Notes: generated from the letters alone by a model not told the origin. Positions 43,451-53,636 are shown, numbered from the stretch's first letter. The stretch is DNA of 64,000 bases from Knoellia koreensis (GCF_013041615.1 NZ_JABEPQ010000005.1:62001-126000), one strand, 5' to 3'. Numbers and translations are program-made.

Positions 43451-44664
43451 CGCGGGGCCCCGTCAACCATGACGATGCTGGTGGGTGGGTCGGCTTGGCC
43501 GAGAGGCAGAAGACCGGACGGTGACGGCGAGAGTCGACCCAGCACGCGCGGACCGGAAGCACCCGTGCAGCTCGGCACGTTGCCCGGCAGGCCGTGCAGG
43601 GTGCACCACCCGATGAGGGCGAAGGCGATGGCCTCCTTGCAGTCCGGGTCAAGGCCGACGTCAGCGGTCGTCCCCACCTCCACGGCCCCGTCGGTCGCGT
43701 CGTCCAAGGCGTCCTGGATTGATTGCAGGAGAACGGGATTGCGCACGCCCCCGCCCGAGGCCAGCACCCGCGAGACTCCCGACGACAGGACCGCGTCGGC
43801 CACCGTTTGCGCCGTCAGCTCGGCCAGGGTGGCGACGAGGTCCGGCAGGGACGCACGCCCGCCCCAGCGGATGATGGCGTCACGCACGTACTCGAGGTGA
43901 AACAGCTCCTTGCCCGTGCTCTTCGGCGGGTCCTGCCGGTAGTAGGGCTCGGCCAGCAGGACGTCGAGCAGGCCCGGCACGACGGAACCGGCGGCACCGA
44001 GCGCCCCACCCTCGTCGAACGTCGCCTGGGTCGAGGGGTCGGCCGCCACGACGGCGTCGACGAGCGCGTTGGCCGGGCCGATGTCGAAGGCGTAGGGATC
44101 CGCACCCGGTCGGCAGACCGTGAGGTTGGCGATGCCGCCGAGGTTGAGCGCCGCCACCGGGCCGGGTGAGGCGGATACGAGCGGCGCGAGCACCAGCTGG
44201 TCGAGCAGGCACACGAGGGGCGCCCCCTGCCCACCCGCGGCGAGGTCGGCGGCGCGCACGTCCGACACCACCGGCAGCCCGGTGCGCTCGACGATCCACG
44301 CGGGCTGCCCCAGCTGGAGCGTCCCGAGCGCGCGCCCCTCGTCCACCCAGTGGTAGACGGTCTGGCCGTGTGAGCAGATCGCGTCGACGGGTCCGCCCCC
44401 GCGTGCCCGGTGCGCCGCGAGAGCAGCCGCCGCCGCATCGGCGAACGCCTGACCGATCAGCGTGTCCAATCGGGTCACGTCCCCCAAAGAGACGGCGGCG
44501 GGCGGCAGCGCCGCCACGAGCTCGGAACGCAACGACGCGGCATACCCGGTCGAACCCACGTGCTCGACGGTCACGGCGAGCTCGCCGCCGCGCGACGTGA
44601 AGTCGCAGATGGCGACGTCGATACCGTCGTGGGAGGTGCCGGAGATCATGCCGAGGACCCTCAT
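43447..44664 (-). CDS. anmK: Anhydro-N-acetylmuramic acid kinase
   Basis: A 405-residue ASKHA-fold kinase that hydrolyses and phosphorylates 1,6-anhydroMurNAc to MurNAc-6-phosphate. The N-terminal [26 protein letters not shown] and C-terminal [12 protein letters not shown] blocks are characteristic. It overlaps both dppC (ATGA) and the hydrolase gene (GTGA). Its presence within a peptide-type ABC operon strongly suggests that the transporter brings in wall turnover products. Confidence 0.95.
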   Translation of the reverse strand: MRVLGMISGTSHDGIDVAICDFTSRGGELAVTVEHVGSTGYAASLRSELVAALPPAAVSLGDVTRLDTLIGQAFADAAAAALAAHRARGGGPVDAICSHGQTVYHWVDEGRALGTLQLGQPAWIVERTGLPVVSDVRAADLAAGGQGAPLVCLLDQLVLAPLVSASPGPVAALNLGGIANLTVCRPGADPYAFDIGPANALVDAVVAADPSTQATFDEGGALGAAGSVVPGLLDVLLAEPYYRQDPPKSTGKELFHLEYVRDAIIRWGGRASLPDLVATLAELTAQTVADAVLSSGVSRVLASGGGVRNPVLLQSIQDALDDATDGAVEVGTTADVGLDPDCKEAIAFALIGWCTLHGLPGNVPSCTGASGPRVLGRLSPSPSGLLPLGQADPPTSIVMVDGAPR

Positions 44665-45545
44665 CGCCGGCCCCCAGAACGCGGGTCGAGCGTCGAACGC
44701 AGGGCGTCACCCAGCAGGTTGAGGCCGACCACGAAGACGACGATGGCCAGGCCAGGGAAGGCCAGCATCCACGGGGCGACAGCCGAGATCGTCTGCGCGT
44801 CGTACACCATGCCGCCCAGCGAGGCCGCCGGCGGTGGGGTGCCGAACCCCAGGAAGCTCAGCGCCGCCTCGGTGAGGATCGACCACGACAGCGAGAGCGT
44901 GACCTGGACCAGCAGGATGCCCCACATGTTCGGCACCACGTGGGCGAAGAGCGTGGAAAGCCGCGGCCGCCCGATCGCCGTCGACGCCGTCACATAGTCG
45001 ACGTGGCGCAGCCGCAGGACCGGCGCGCGGGCGACGCGCGCGAAGATCGGCAGGTAAACGGTCGCAATCGCGATGCTCACCGTGACCCAGCTGCGGTCGA
45101 GGGTGGCCGCGAGCGCCAGCGCCAGGAGCAGCGACGGGAAGGCGAACAGCACGTTGGTCAGCACTCCCACGACCCGGTCGACCCAGCCGCCGTAGTAGCC
45201 GGCCAGGACGCCGATGAGGATGCCGAGCACTCCAGAGATCCCCACCGACACCACGGCGATCCGCAGCGAGTTCGCCAGCCCCGAGCACACCCGCGAGAAC
45301 ACGTCGCGGCCGAACTGGTCGGTGCCGAACCAGTGCTGGCCCGACGGCCCCACCAGCGACTGAGTGACGTCCTGCTTGGCCGGGTCGTACGGCGTGAGCC
45401 CGAAGATGCCCATGACCGCGAGCACCAGCACGACCGCACCGAGCAGCAGGCCCACCACACCGGCCGGCCGCAGCAGCGCAGCGCGCAGCGCACCGCCCCG
45501 CGGAGCCCGCGCCGGCACCCCGACCGCGGTCGTCGTGGCGCTCAC
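44661..45545 (-). CDS. DppC-type ABC permease
   Basis: A 294-residue permease with six helices, starting with an Ala/Pro-rich cytoplasmic segment. It has the binding-protein-dependent transport signature ([27 protein letters not shown]). It pairs with the DppB-type permease. GTG start overlapping dppB by four bases. Confidence 0.92.
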   Translation of the reverse strand: MSATTTAVGVPARAPRGGALRAALLRPAGVVGLLLGAVVLVLAVMGIFGLTPYDPAKQDVTQSLVGPSGQHWFGTDQFGRDVFSRVCSGLANSLRIAVVSVGISGVLGILIGVLAGYYGGWVDRVVGVLTNVLFAFPSLLLALALAATLDRSWVTVSIAIATVYLPIFARVARAPVLRLRHVDYVTASTAIGRPRLSTLFAHVVPNMWGILLVQVTLSLSWSILTEAALSFLGFGTPPPAASLGGMVYDAQTISAVAPWMLAFPGLAIVVFVVGLNLLGDALRSTLDPRSGGRR

Positions 45546-46519
45546 TGCGCCCTCGCCTGCGGGTCGACGAGCCGGTACACCACATCAGTGAGCAGGTTGA
45601 CGAGGACGAAGAGCACGGCGATGACCAGGACGGTGCTCTGCACGACGGCATACTCCTTCTGCGTCATGCCCAGCAGCACCTGCCGGCCGATCCCCGGGAT
45701 CGAGAAGATCTGCTCGATCACCACCGCCCCACCCAGGAGAAAGCCGAACTGCAGCCCGCTGATCGTCACGACCGGGATGAGCGCGTTGCGCAGCACGTGC
45801 CTGGCCTGGAGCCGCCGAGGTGGCACGCCCTTGGCCCGGGCGGTGCGGATGTAGTCCTCGTCGCGGATCGCCAGCACGGACGCCCGTGTCGTCTGGAAGA
45901 CCGGTGCGGCGATGCTCACCCCCAGCGTCAGGGCCGGCAGTGCCATCTGTTGCAGGTTGAGCGCCGGGTCCCGGAGCAGCGTCGCGAACTCCTCGCCGTT
46001 GGGGTTGTAGCCGAACCGGTTGGCCAGCCAGCTCGACAGCGCGGTCGCCACGAGGAAGGTCGGCACCGACAGCGCAAGCAGGCTGAGCAGCTGGGATCCG
46101 TTGTCGCGCAACGCTCCTGCACGCGACGCGGCCAACAGACCACCCGGCACCCCGAGCAGCAGAGCGACCACGATCGACAGGACCGCGAGCTCCATCGTGA
46201 TCGGCAGCGCCCGCAGAGTCATGTCCAGCACGTCCTGCTGGCTCTGCGTCGCGACCCCGAGGTTCCCGGTCAGCACACCACCCAGCCATGAGAAGTACTG
46301 CGCCACCAACGGCCGGTCGATGCCGTAGTACGCCCGCAGCGACGCCAGCTGGTCAGGCGACAGCGCACCCGCCTCGATGCCGTAGCTCGCCGTGATCTGG
46401 TCGCCCGGCAGTACTCGCAACACCGCAAACGTCAGCACCGAGACGCCGACCAGCGTCAGCGCGGCCTCGAGCACGCGGCGCACAAAAGTGTTGCGCCACA
46501 AGGAAAGGAGAGCCGTCAC
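45542..46519 (-). CDS. DppB-type ABC permease
   Basis: A 325-residue permease with six helices and the conserved EAA-type loop (DEDYIRTARAKGVP) and IEQIFSIPGIG. The GTG start at 46519 overlaps the stop of the binding-protein gene (GTGA). An upstream in-frame start is rejected because it would lie inside that gene. Confidence 0.93.
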   Translation of the reverse strand: MTALLSLWRNTFVRRVLEAALTLVGVSVLTFAVLRVLPGDQITASYGIEAGALSPDQLASLRAYYGIDRPLVAQYFSWLGGVLTGNLGVATQSQQDVLDMTLRALPITMELAVLSIVVALLLGVPGGLLAASRAGALRDNGSQLLSLLALSVPTFLVATALSSWLANRFGYNPNGEEFATLLRDPALNLQQMALPALTLGVSIAAPVFQTTRASVLAIRDEDYIRTARAKGVPPRRLQARHVLRNALIPVVTISGLQFGFLLGGAVVIEQIFSIPGIGRQVLLGMTQKEYAVVQSTVLVIAVLFVLVNLLTDVVYRLVDPQARAQ

Positions 46520-48069
46520 TTGGCCGGCGCGGCCTTCCAGAGCGTGCCCAGGTCGGCGCCGGTGCGAGCCTTGAAACCGCTGGTGCCGGTGCTCGTCGCC
46601 ACGAAGAGCTTGCCGGTGTAGGTCCAGATCCACACCGCGTTGTCCTCGAGCTCCTTGCTCACCTGCGTGTAGATGACCTTGCGCGCGTTCTCGTCACGCG
46701 TCGCGATGCCGTCGGCGAACAGCTTGTCCAGCGCGTCCGACCGGTACCCCGCGACCTTGTTGAACGACCCCTTCGACGTGAAGTACCTGGCGTACATCGT
46801 GTTCGGGTCGGTGCTGCCCCCGTTGAGCGCGATCGCCGAGTCGAAGTCGCCCTTCAGCCACCGCTGCACGTAGCCGTCGCTGTCGAGCGTCTCGAGCTTG
46901 ACGTCGATCCCGGCCTCCTTCAGCTGGGCCTGGATGTTCTGCGCCTCGTTGACCGCAGTCGAGTAGAGGCCCTGGGAGGTGATGAGGTTGATCGAGACGC
47001 CGCCGGACTTGCCTGCCTTCGCGAGGTAGTCCTTGGCCTTCGCGACATCGCGCGTGGGGCACGGCCGTGCGTCAGGGTTCGACTTGTATGCCGGGGACGT
47101 GATCGGGCCGGTGACCTCACCTGCGCCGAGGGCGGCGGTGTCGAGCACCTGCTTGCGGTCGATGGCGCACTGGATGGCCAACCGCACGTTGACGTCCTTG
47201 AGCGCCGGTGCGTCCGCCCGGAGCTGGAGCACGTGGTAGCTCAGCTGGTCGACCGGAGTGACTTTCACCTTGCCGCTGGTCGCGGTCTTCGCCGTGACCG
47301 GGTTGTCGAAGATCGCCATGTCGACCGCACCTGACTGCAGCGCCGACACCATGGCCTTCTCGTCACCCAGGATCCGGAACTGCAGCGACTGGTACCCCGG
47401 CCGCCCCTGGTAGTAGTCGGGGTTCACCTTCAGGGTGATCGACTGGTTCGGCGTGCGGGTGTCCCACACGTAGGGGCCGGACCCGACCGGCGTCGTCGTG
47501 AGGCTCTCGACCGGCACGTCGGACGGCACGATCGAGGTGTTGACGTTGGCCAGCGCCGTGGTGAACGACGCGTCCGGCGACTTGAGCTTGACGACGACCG
47601 TCTTCGGGTCGGGTGCATCGACCGAGGCCACCGAGGCGAAGTACGAGGCCGACGTCGCCTTGGTCTCGGGGTTCATGATCGTGTCGAAGGTGTACTTCAC
47701 GTCGGTGGAGTCCAGCGCCGAGCCGTTGGCGAACTTCACGCCGTCCTTGAGCTTGAAGGTGTACGTCAGCCCGTCCTCGGAGACCTCCGGCAGGTCGGCG
47801 AGCCCGGCGACGGTCTCGAGGTTGTCCCCCGAGTTGAGCAGCGTCGAGTAGACCTGGCTCAGCACCTGGATCGACTGGGTCGACGTCGACAGCCACGGGA
47901 TCGTCTGGGTCGGGTCGGCCGTGATGCCGAAGACCAGCCGGTCCTTGCCCTCACCACCACCGGACCCCGAGCCGCCGGACCCTCCCGAGCACCCGGCGAG
48001 GGCCAACGCCCCCACGACGGCAGTGGCGAGGACGGCGCGGGTGGGACCGGCCGGCATACGACGGACCAT
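46516..48069 (-). CDS. Family 5 solute-binding lipoprotein (peptide/muropeptide)
   Basis: A 517-residue SBP_bac_5 lipoprotein: lipobox LALAGCS (Cys27), a Gly/Ser linker, then blocks typical of DppA/OppA (SEDGLTYTFKLKDGVKFANG, LTTTPVGSGPYVW). It captures the ligand for DppB/C/DF. It is the first gene of the operon, with a strong Shine-Dalgarno (GGAGGAG). The promoter should be in 48070-48275, where I see no clear consensus and no gene. Confidence 0.93.
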   Translation of the reverse strand: MVRRMPAGPTRAVLATAVVGALALAGCSGGSGGSGSGGGEGKDRLVFGITADPTQTIPWLSTSTQSIQVLSQVYSTLLNSGDNLETVAGLADLPEVSEDGLTYTFKLKDGVKFANGSALDSTDVKYTFDTIMNPETKATSASYFASVASVDAPDPKTVVVKLKSPDASFTTALANVNTSIVPSDVPVESLTTTPVGSGPYVWDTRTPNQSITLKVNPDYYQGRPGYQSLQFRILGDEKAMVSALQSGAVDMAIFDNPVTAKTATSGKVKVTPVDQLSYHVLQLRADAPALKDVNVRLAIQCAIDRKQVLDTAALGAGEVTGPITSPAYKSNPDARPCPTRDVAKAKDYLAKAGKSGGVSINLITSQGLYSTAVNEAQNIQAQLKEAGIDVKLETLDSDGYVQRWLKGDFDSAIALNGGSTDPNTMYARYFTSKGSFNKVAGYRSDALDKLFADGIATRDENARKVIYTQVSKELEDNAVWIWTYTGKLFVATSTGTSGFKARTGADLGTLWKAAPAK

Positions 48070-48275
48070 GAGGACTCCTCCGGGGGCGAAGCGGGTGACG
48101 AGAGACCACGGCGCGGGGCGCCGACCGTCACTCTGTCACTTTGTTTCGCCCGAAGGCTATGCCTCGTAAAGAAGTTCCCGCATCGTGACGCGCGGGAGCG
48201 CGCCAAGGGCGCTAAGGGCGCCTAGCGCGACGAAGGCGCCGCGCGCACCAAAAGCGCGCCGGGTGAGACCGGGTC

Positions 48276-48665
48276 TCAGGCGGAGGGGGTGTCCAGCTCG
48301 TCGTAGGAGCCCGCGACGCTCGACAGGTACTGCCCCGTCCGCGCACCCAGCGCGAGCCGGCGACGCACCTCGGCCATGAGCTCCTCGCTCGAGGCCAGCA
48401 TCAGCGTCTCGGTGGGGTTGAGCGGGGTGAGCACGCTGAGGCCCGAGCCCTGCGCGGCCTGCAGGACGATCTCACGCACCGGCAGGCCGAGCGCCCCGGC
48501 GATCGCGAGCATGACGTGCGGCTCCGGCCACTCCGGCAGCACGGGCGCCTCGAGGATCGCCTCGAGCGTCCACTCGTCGATCCCCGTGCGCTCGCGCAGG
48601 GTGGCACGGGTCCAGCCGAGCAGCCGCAGCTGCTCGCCGACGAAGATGCCGAGGCTGTTGGTCAC
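48276..48665 (-). CDS. XRE-like HTH regulator
   Basis: A 129-residue protein with an N-terminal HTH (LLGWTRATLRERTGIDEWTL) and a helical C-terminal part. The GTG at 48665 is preferred over one at 48683 because AGGAG lies seven bases before it. Located upstream of the peptide ABC operon on the same strand with a 206-bp gap; it may regulate it. No ligand known. Confidence 0.7.
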   Translation of the reverse strand: MTNSLGIFVGEQLRLLGWTRATLRERTGIDEWTLEAILEAPVLPEWPEPHVMLAIAGALGLPVREIVLQAAQGSGLSVLTPLNPTETLMLASSEELMAEVRRRLALGARTGQYLSSVAGSYDELDTPSA

Positions 48666-48957
48666 GAGGGCTCCTGGTGTCACGTGCGTAACGTACGTAG
48701 CGATGGAACCGCGTTCCTACCAGCCCGTGCACTCCACTTTGCCAAGGCTTGAACGTTGCCTCGACCGTTCGGCCCACGCCCGCCTCACCCTTACCGCCGG
48801 GCCCGGACCCGGGGGCAGCCCGAGGCGGTGCGCGCCAGAGCGCGTCGCGGAAGCAGCGCGAGGCATCGAGACCTGCTCGGTATGCCGCGTGGCCGGCGCC
48901 CGCGGCGGGTCACCGTGCGCCGCGCCCCATGTCCCCTGGAGACGCGACGGCGATGAC

Positions 48958-49146
48958 CTACAGGACGTTCGAGAGAAGCGCCCGGACCTCGGCCTCGCGG
49001 TAGCGGCGGTGACCGCCGAGCGTGCGGATGGAGTTGAGCTTGCCCGCCTTTGCCCAGCGCGTGACGGTCTTCGGGTCGACTCGGAAGAGCGACGCGACCT
49101 CGGCCGGCGTCAGCAGCTTCTCGACCTCGGTGGGACGAGTAACCAT
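48958..49146 (-). CDS. bldC: BldC-type MerR-like regulator
   Basis: A 62-residue single-domain winged HTH nearly identical in core to Streptomyces BldC: LLTPAEVASLFRVDPKTVTR, then WAKAGKLNSIRTLGGHRRYR. BldC binds DNA cooperatively in head-to-tail arrays and controls development or stationary functions. The ATG at 49146 follows AGGAG. The gap to the XRE gene (48666-48957) holds a GTATGCCG word but no gene. Confidence 0.92.
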   Translation of the reverse strand: MVTRPTEVEKLLTPAEVASLFRVDPKTVTRWAKAGKLNSIRTLGGHRRYREAEVRALLSNVL

Positions 49147-49338
49147 GTGCAAATCTCCTACTGATGGGGACGTGTTTCCATAATCGGACAACGGCGCCCC
49201 AAGGGGAACAATGCGAACGGGTCATCCCGTATGGCCCGAAGTGACTAGTCACCCGGCCCGGTCGTGGCCGTCCTACTCTTGGCTCGGGCGCGCGATCCGC
49301 GCCCACCGTCCGCCCCACCGAGCCAAGGAGTCACCACC

Positions 49339-50451
49339 GTGACCGCTCCCGCGCCCGCCGGTCATGCCGGCCCCAGCCCCGCCACCTCGACGGCCACCCA
49401 CGAGCAGGTGGTCTTCTGCAACGACCCGGCCACCGGTCTGCGCGCCATCATCGGCATCTACAACACCAAGCTCGGTCCGGCGCTCGGCGGCACCCGGTTC
49501 TACCCCTACGAGAGCGACGAGGCAGCCCTGGCGGACGTGCTGCGGCTCTCGCGCGGCATGGCGTACAAGAACGCCGTCGCCGGTCTCGCCCTCGGCGGTG
49601 GCAAGGCGGTCATCATCGGCGACCCGAACACGGACAAGACGCCCGAGCTGCTGCGCGCCTACGGCCGGTTCGTCGAGAGCCTGAACGGCCGCTACGTCAC
49701 CGCCTGCGACGTGGGCACCTACGTCCCCGACATGGACGTGGTCGCCGAGACCACCCGGTTCGCCACCGGCCGCTCCCCCGAGAAGGGCGGCGCCGGCGAC
49801 TCGTCCGTCCTCACGGCATACGGCGTCTTCCAGGGGCAGCGGGCCTGCGCCCAGCACGTCTGGGGCGAGCCCACGCTCAAGGGGCGCACGGTCGGCATCT
49901 CCGGCGTCGGCAAGGTCGGCCGCATCCTCACCGGTCACCTGCTCGAGGACGGCGCCCGTGTCGTCGTCACCGACGTCAACCAGCAGGCGGTCGCGGCGCT
50001 CAAGGCGGCCCACCCGGAGATCGAGGTCGTCGACGACACGGCCACGCTCGTCGCCTCCGACATCGACGTCTACGCACCGTGCGCGCTCGGCGGTGCGCTC
50101 GACGACGCCACCGTCGCGGCCCTCAAGGCCACCATCGTCTGCGGTGGTGCCAACAACCAGCTGGTCACCGAGGGCGAGGGCGGGACCGCCGACCAGCTCG
50201 CGGCGCGCGGCATCACCTACGCCCCCGACTTCCTCGTCAACGCCGGTGGCGTGATCCAGGTGAGCGACGAGCTCCACGGCTTCGACATGGAGCGGGCCAC
50301 CAAGGGCGCCACGGCGATCTTCGACCACACCCTCGAGGTGCTCGAGACGGCGCAGGCACGGGGCATCACCCCGGCCGCCGCGGCCGACCACATCGCCGAG
50401 GAGCGGATGGACGCCGCCGGGCGCGACGGCATCTGGCTGCCCGCCCAGTGA
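49339..50451 (+). CDS. Leucine/valine (branched-chain amino acid) dehydrogenase
   Basis: A 370-residue Glu/Leu/Phe/Val dehydrogenase: substrate domain with GGTRFYPY and the catalytic Lys in [10 protein letters not shown], and a Rossmann domain with GVGKVGRIL. It oxidatively deaminates branched-chain amino acids to 2-oxo acids with NAD+. The GTG at 49339 follows AAGGAG. It is divergent from bldC, a conserved arrangement in Actinobacteria. Confidence 0.92.
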   Translation: MTAPAPAGHAGPSPATSTATHEQVVFCNDPATGLRAIIGIYNTKLGPALGGTRFYPYESDEAALADVLRLSRGMAYKNAVAGLALGGGKAVIIGDPNTDKTPELLRAYGRFVESLNGRYVTACDVGTYVPDMDVVAETTRFATGRSPEKGGAGDSSVLTAYGVFQGQRACAQHVWGEPTLKGRTVGISGVGKVGRILTGHLLEDGARVVVTDVNQQAVAALKAAHPEIEVVDDTATLVASDIDVYAPCALGGALDDATVAALKATIVCGGANNQLVTEGEGGTADQLAARGITYAPDFLVNAGGVIQVSDELHGFDMERATKGATAIFDHTLEVLETAQARGITPAAAADHIAEERMDAAGRDGIWLPAQ

Positions 50452-50605
50452 GACGCGAGTCTCGCTCACAGAATTTGCGGGACTCATGTAGCGTTGGACC
50501 CACGACACATACACATTTCCCGGGACCGCTCCGTGGAGCCGAGTTGCCAGCACGGTGACTCGACCAGGCGATGCCGTCCCGGCAGACGCATGAGGGGGTC
50601 ACGCC

Positions 50606-50803
50606 ATGGGGCGCGGCCGGGCCAAGGCCAAGCAGACCAAGGTCGCTCGGGAGCTGAAGTACTTCTCCCCGAACACCGACTTGAGCGCGCTTGAGCGAGA
50701 ACTGCACGGATCCTCGTACACCGAGCCGGAGCGAGCCTCCGACGACGGTGACGGCGAGGATGAGTACGACGACTACGGGAAGTGGGCCTCGGGTCAGCGA
50801 TGA
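50606..50803 (+). CDS. DUF3073 protein
   Basis: A 65-residue acidic-tailed protein: MGRGRAKAKQTKVARELKY, then SPNTDLSALERELH, then DDGDGEDEYDDYGKW. This is the conserved actinobacterial DUF3073 family, usually found near purM. The function is unknown. A perfect hairpin follows 64 bases downstream. Confidence 0.9.
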   Translation: MGRGRAKAKQTKVARELKYFSPNTDLSALERELHGSSYTEPERASDDGDGEDEYDDYGKWASGQR

Positions 50804-50866
50804 CCGCCAGGCACTGACCGCAGTCACCCTCATGCACGGGCCAGGTGCCCGTGTCGCACGACGCAC

Positions 50867-50902
50867 GCACGCGGCATACCGCGATGGTGGTATGCCGCGT
50901 GC
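50867..50902 (+). terminator. Hairpin made of two inverted GTATGCCG words
   Basis: GCACGCGGCATACC and GGTATGCCGCGTGC form a perfect 14-bp stem with an eight-base loop, 64 bases after the DUF3073 stop. It probably terminates that transcript. It consists of two copies of the host-wide word in inverted orientation. Confidence 0.75.
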
Positions 50903-50984
50903 GCGCCGTGTGCGCTGACGTCGCCTCGTCCGCCGACGCGCCCACCTCCGCGGCGCCGTGCTCGCGCGGGTCTACGCTCGCGCC

Positions 50985-52448
50985 ATGACCACACAGACGC
51001 GTGCCGAGACCCAGCGGCTCGGGGTGGAGACCACCGGCATCGAGATCATCGAGGAGTCGGCCCGCACGGCCAAGCCCTCGGACCTGTTCTGGCCGTGGTT
51101 CGCGGCCAACATCTCGGTCTTTGGCATCAGCTATGCGGCGTTCGCGCTGCAGTTCGGCATCTCCTTCTGGCAGGGCGTGCTGGTGTCGGTCGTCGGCATC
51201 ACCGTGTCGTTCCTGCTGTGCGGGATCATCGCGATCGCCGGCAAGCGCGGCTCGGCGCCGACGATGGTGCTCTCGCGCGCGGCGTTCGGGGTGAGCGGGC
51301 AGAAGGTGCCCGGCGTGATCTCGTGGCTGACCTCGATCGGCTGGGAGACGTTCCTCGCGATCACCGCGACCCTCGCGACGGCGACGATCTTCCGCGAGCT
51401 CGGGTGGGGCGGCGGCACCGGCACCAAGATCGTCGCGGCCCTGGTGACGGCGGCACTGATCGTCGTGGCGTCGGTGGCTGGCTACCACGTCATCATGCGG
51501 CTGCAGTCGTGGCTGACCTGGATCACCGGCGTCGTCACCGTGCTCTACATCGCGATGACCTTCTCGCACGTCAAGTGGTCCGCCGTGACGGCGCTGCCGT
51601 CGGGGTCGACGCAGCAGGTCATCGGCGCGCTGGTGCTGGTGATGACCGGGTTCGGGCTCGGCTGGATCAACATCGCCGCCGACTGGTCGCGCTACCAGCG
51701 CCGGGACGCATCGGGCGCCTCGATCGTCTGGTGGAACACCATCGGCGGCGCCATCGCGCCGGTCATCCTCGTGCTCTACGGGCTGCTGCTCGCCGGGTCG
51801 GACAAGAAGCTCATGGACGGCATCTCCGCCGACCCGGTCGGCACCCTCGCCACCATCCTGCCGACCTGGGTGCTGGTGCCGTTCCTCATCGCCGCGATCC
51901 TCGCGCTGGTCAGCGGCGCGGTCCTCGGCATCTACTCCTCCGGCCTCACGCTGCTGTCGCTGGGCGTGCGGATCCCGCGGCCCAGCGCGGCCTTCATCGA
52001 CGGCGTGATCCTCACCATCGGGACGATCTGGGTGGTGTTCTTCGCACAGGACTTCCTCGGGCCGTTCCAGTCCTTCCTCATCACCCTCGGCGTCCCCCTC
52101 GCCGCGTGGGCCGGCATCATGATCGGCGACATCTGGCTGCGCCGGCGGGACTACGACGAGGAGGCGCTGTTCGACGTCCGCGGGCGCTACGGGTCGTGGG
52201 ACTGGGTGTCGATCGGCCTGATGGTGCTCGCCTCGGTCGTCGGCTGGGGCCTGGTCATCAACCTGTTCGCCGACGCGGCGTCGTGGAACAACTGGCAGGG
52301 CTACCTGCTCGGGCCGCTCGGCCTGGGCGGCAAGGACGGCAGCTGGGCCTACGCCAACCTCGGCGTCCTGCTGGCCCTGGTGATCGGGCTCGTCGGCACC
52401 CTCGTGCTGCGCCGGGGCACGGTGCGGCGCCAGGAGGAGGCCGCGTGA
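50985..52448 (+). CDS. NCS1-family nucleobase permease (CodB-like)
   Basis: A 487-residue, 12-helix transporter of the nucleobase:cation symporter-1 family. Typical blocks are FWPWFAANISVFGISYAAF in helix 1, RAAFGVSGQ, and IAADWSRYQRR in helix 6. It imports cytosine, allantoin or a related ring compound. The start lacks a Shine-Dalgarno and has TACGCT at leaderless spacing. It overlaps the following hydrolase (GTGA). Confidence 0.9.
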   Translation: MTTQTRAETQRLGVETTGIEIIEESARTAKPSDLFWPWFAANISVFGISYAAFALQFGISFWQGVLVSVVGITVSFLLCGIIAIAGKRGSAPTMVLSRAAFGVSGQKVPGVISWLTSIGWETFLAITATLATATIFRELGWGGGTGTKIVAALVTAALIVVASVAGYHVIMRLQSWLTWITGVVTVLYIAMTFSHVKWSAVTALPSGSTQQVIGALVLVMTGFGLGWINIAADWSRYQRRDASGASIVWWNTIGGAIAPVILVLYGLLLAGSDKKLMDGISADPVGTLATILPTWVLVPFLIAAILALVSGAVLGIYSSGLTLLSLGVRIPRPSAAFIDGVILTIGTIWVVFFAQDFLGPFQSFLITLGVPLAAWAGIMIGDIWLRRRDYDEEALFDVRGRYGSWDWVSIGLMVLASVVGWGLVINLFADAASWNNWQGYLLGPLGLGGKDGSWAYANLGVLLALVIGLVGTLVLRRGTVRRQEEAA

Positions 52449-53011
52449 GCGACGGCGCCGGCGGCGGCCCCTGGCTGCTCGCGATCGACCTCCAGCGCGT
52501 GTTCGGCGACCCCACGAGTGAGTGGACCGCCCCTCGGTATGCCGCGGCGGCGGCCAACGCCGTGCGCCTCGCCGAGCGCTTCGGTGACCGCAGTGTGTTC
52601 ACGCGGTTCGTGGCGCCAGCGGAGCCGACCGGGGCGTGGGTCGCCTATTACGAGGGCTACCCGTGGGCGCTGCAGCCGTCGGACGCGCCGCTCTACGAGC
52701 TGACCGACGAGGTGGCCGCGGTGGCGACGGAGGCAGCAACCGTGGAGGCGCCGACCTTCGGCAAGTGGGTGCCTCAGCTGCGGGCCGTGGTCGGGGAGCA
52801 GCCGTCGCTGGTCGTCGCCGGGGTCGCCACCGACTGCTGCGTCATCTCGACCGTGCTGGCCGCCGCGGACGCGGGCGCGTCGATCCGGGTCGTGACCGAC
52901 GCCTGCGCCGGCTCCAGCGACGACAACCACCGCAAGGCGCTCGACGTCATGTCCCTCTACGGCCCGCTGGTCACCCTGACCACGACCGAGGAGGTCCTCG
53001 CCGGCCCCTGA
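52445..53011 (+). CDS. Isochorismatase-family cysteine hydrolase
   Basis: A 188-residue alpha/beta hydrolase with the catalytic Asp in LLAIDLQRVF, the Lys in TFGKWV and the nucleophile Cys in GVATDCCVISTV. Family members cleave amides such as N-carbamoyl compounds, biuret or nicotinamide. Translationally coupled to the NCS1 permease, it probably processes the imported nucleobase-derived substrate. Confidence 0.88.
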   Translation: MSDGAGGGPWLLAIDLQRVFGDPTSEWTAPRYAAAAANAVRLAERFGDRSVFTRFVAPAEPTGAWVAYYEGYPWALQPSDAPLYELTDEVAAVATEAATVEAPTFGKWVPQLRAVVGEQPSLVVAGVATDCCVISTVLAAADAGASIRVVTDACAGSSDDNHRKALDVMSLYGPLVTLTTTEEVLAGP

Positions 53012-53027
53012 CCCACCACCGCGCCTC

Positions 53028-53100
53028 CCGCAAACCGGGGGTTGCTGACCTGAAACGGGTGTTCCTGAGCCCCGTTTTGCGCACGCAACCCCCGTTTTGC
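53028..53100. repeat. Long imperfect inverted repeat between convergent genes
   Basis: GCAAACCGGGGGTTGC at the left and GCAACCCCCGTTTTGC at the right form a 16-bp stem with mismatches. Inside is a second pair (GAAACGGG and CCCCGTTTTGC). It lies between convergent genes and could be a bidirectional terminator or a small repeat element. Confidence 0.65.
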
Positions 53101-53126
53101 CGGGGTGGCCGGAGGTGACGGGAGGG

Positions 53127-53636
53127 TCAGAAGCCGCCGCCGCCCCACGGCTGCTGGGACATGGTGTGGCTGTGTGCGAGCGCCCAAGCCGCTCCCGCGG
53201 GGTCGCTGGCGTTGCCGGGCTCGCCGCCGTGGTCCACGCCCGCGTCGGTGGGGGTGGCGTCCTCGCCGTCCCACGCGGCATACCCGCCGAACAGGCCGAA
53301 CGCAGCCTCGGAGGCGACCACGGCACCGGCGAGGGCGACCAGCGTGGTCGGGTCGCAGGCGCGTCGGAAGTCGCCGGGTGAGCGCTTCTCGCCGCGGACG
53401 AGCAGGCGGCTGACCGCGGGGAGGTCGTCCGGAGCCAGACGCTGGCCGGCGACGAGACCACGCTGCACGGCATCGAGGACCGCCGCGCGCCGGTCAGGGG
53501 TGAGAGCGGCGAGGGCTTCCTCGTGGGCTGCCACAAGGGCGTCCAGAGGTGCGGTGGCGAGGAGGTAGCGGTACTGGCGGACCCCTTGGTCCTCGGTCGC
53601 CTCGACGCCCGACGACCCCGGCTGCTGAGTGCTCAT
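53127..53636 (-). CDS. Tandem-family protein A2 (unrecognised, long form)
   Basis: A 169-residue, mainly helical protein. Core: VRQYRYLLATAPLDALVAAH, LDAVQRGLVAGQRL, LLVRGEKRSPGDFRRA, then EAAFGLFGGYAAWDG and a Gly/Pro-rich tail ending WGGGGF. It is one of four consecutive paralogues on this strand and closest to the one at 54780, which shares the FGGYAAWDG motif. No signal peptide, no known catalytic motif. Confidence 0.8.
   Translation of the reverse strand: MSTQQPGSSGVEATEDQGVRQYRYLLATAPLDALVAAHEEALAALTPDRRAAVLDAVQRGLVAGQRLAPDDLPAVSRLLVRGEKRSPGDFRRACDPTTLVALAGAVVASEAAFGLFGGYAAWDGEDATPTDAGVDHGGEPGNASDPAGAAWALAHSHTMSQQPWGGGGF

Noticed and set aside
51095-53011. 638-codon plus-strand frame overlapping the NCS1 permease
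   Set aside because: Only its last 188 codons are real (the cysteine hydrolase from GTG 52445). The rest is an out-of-frame reading of the permease.
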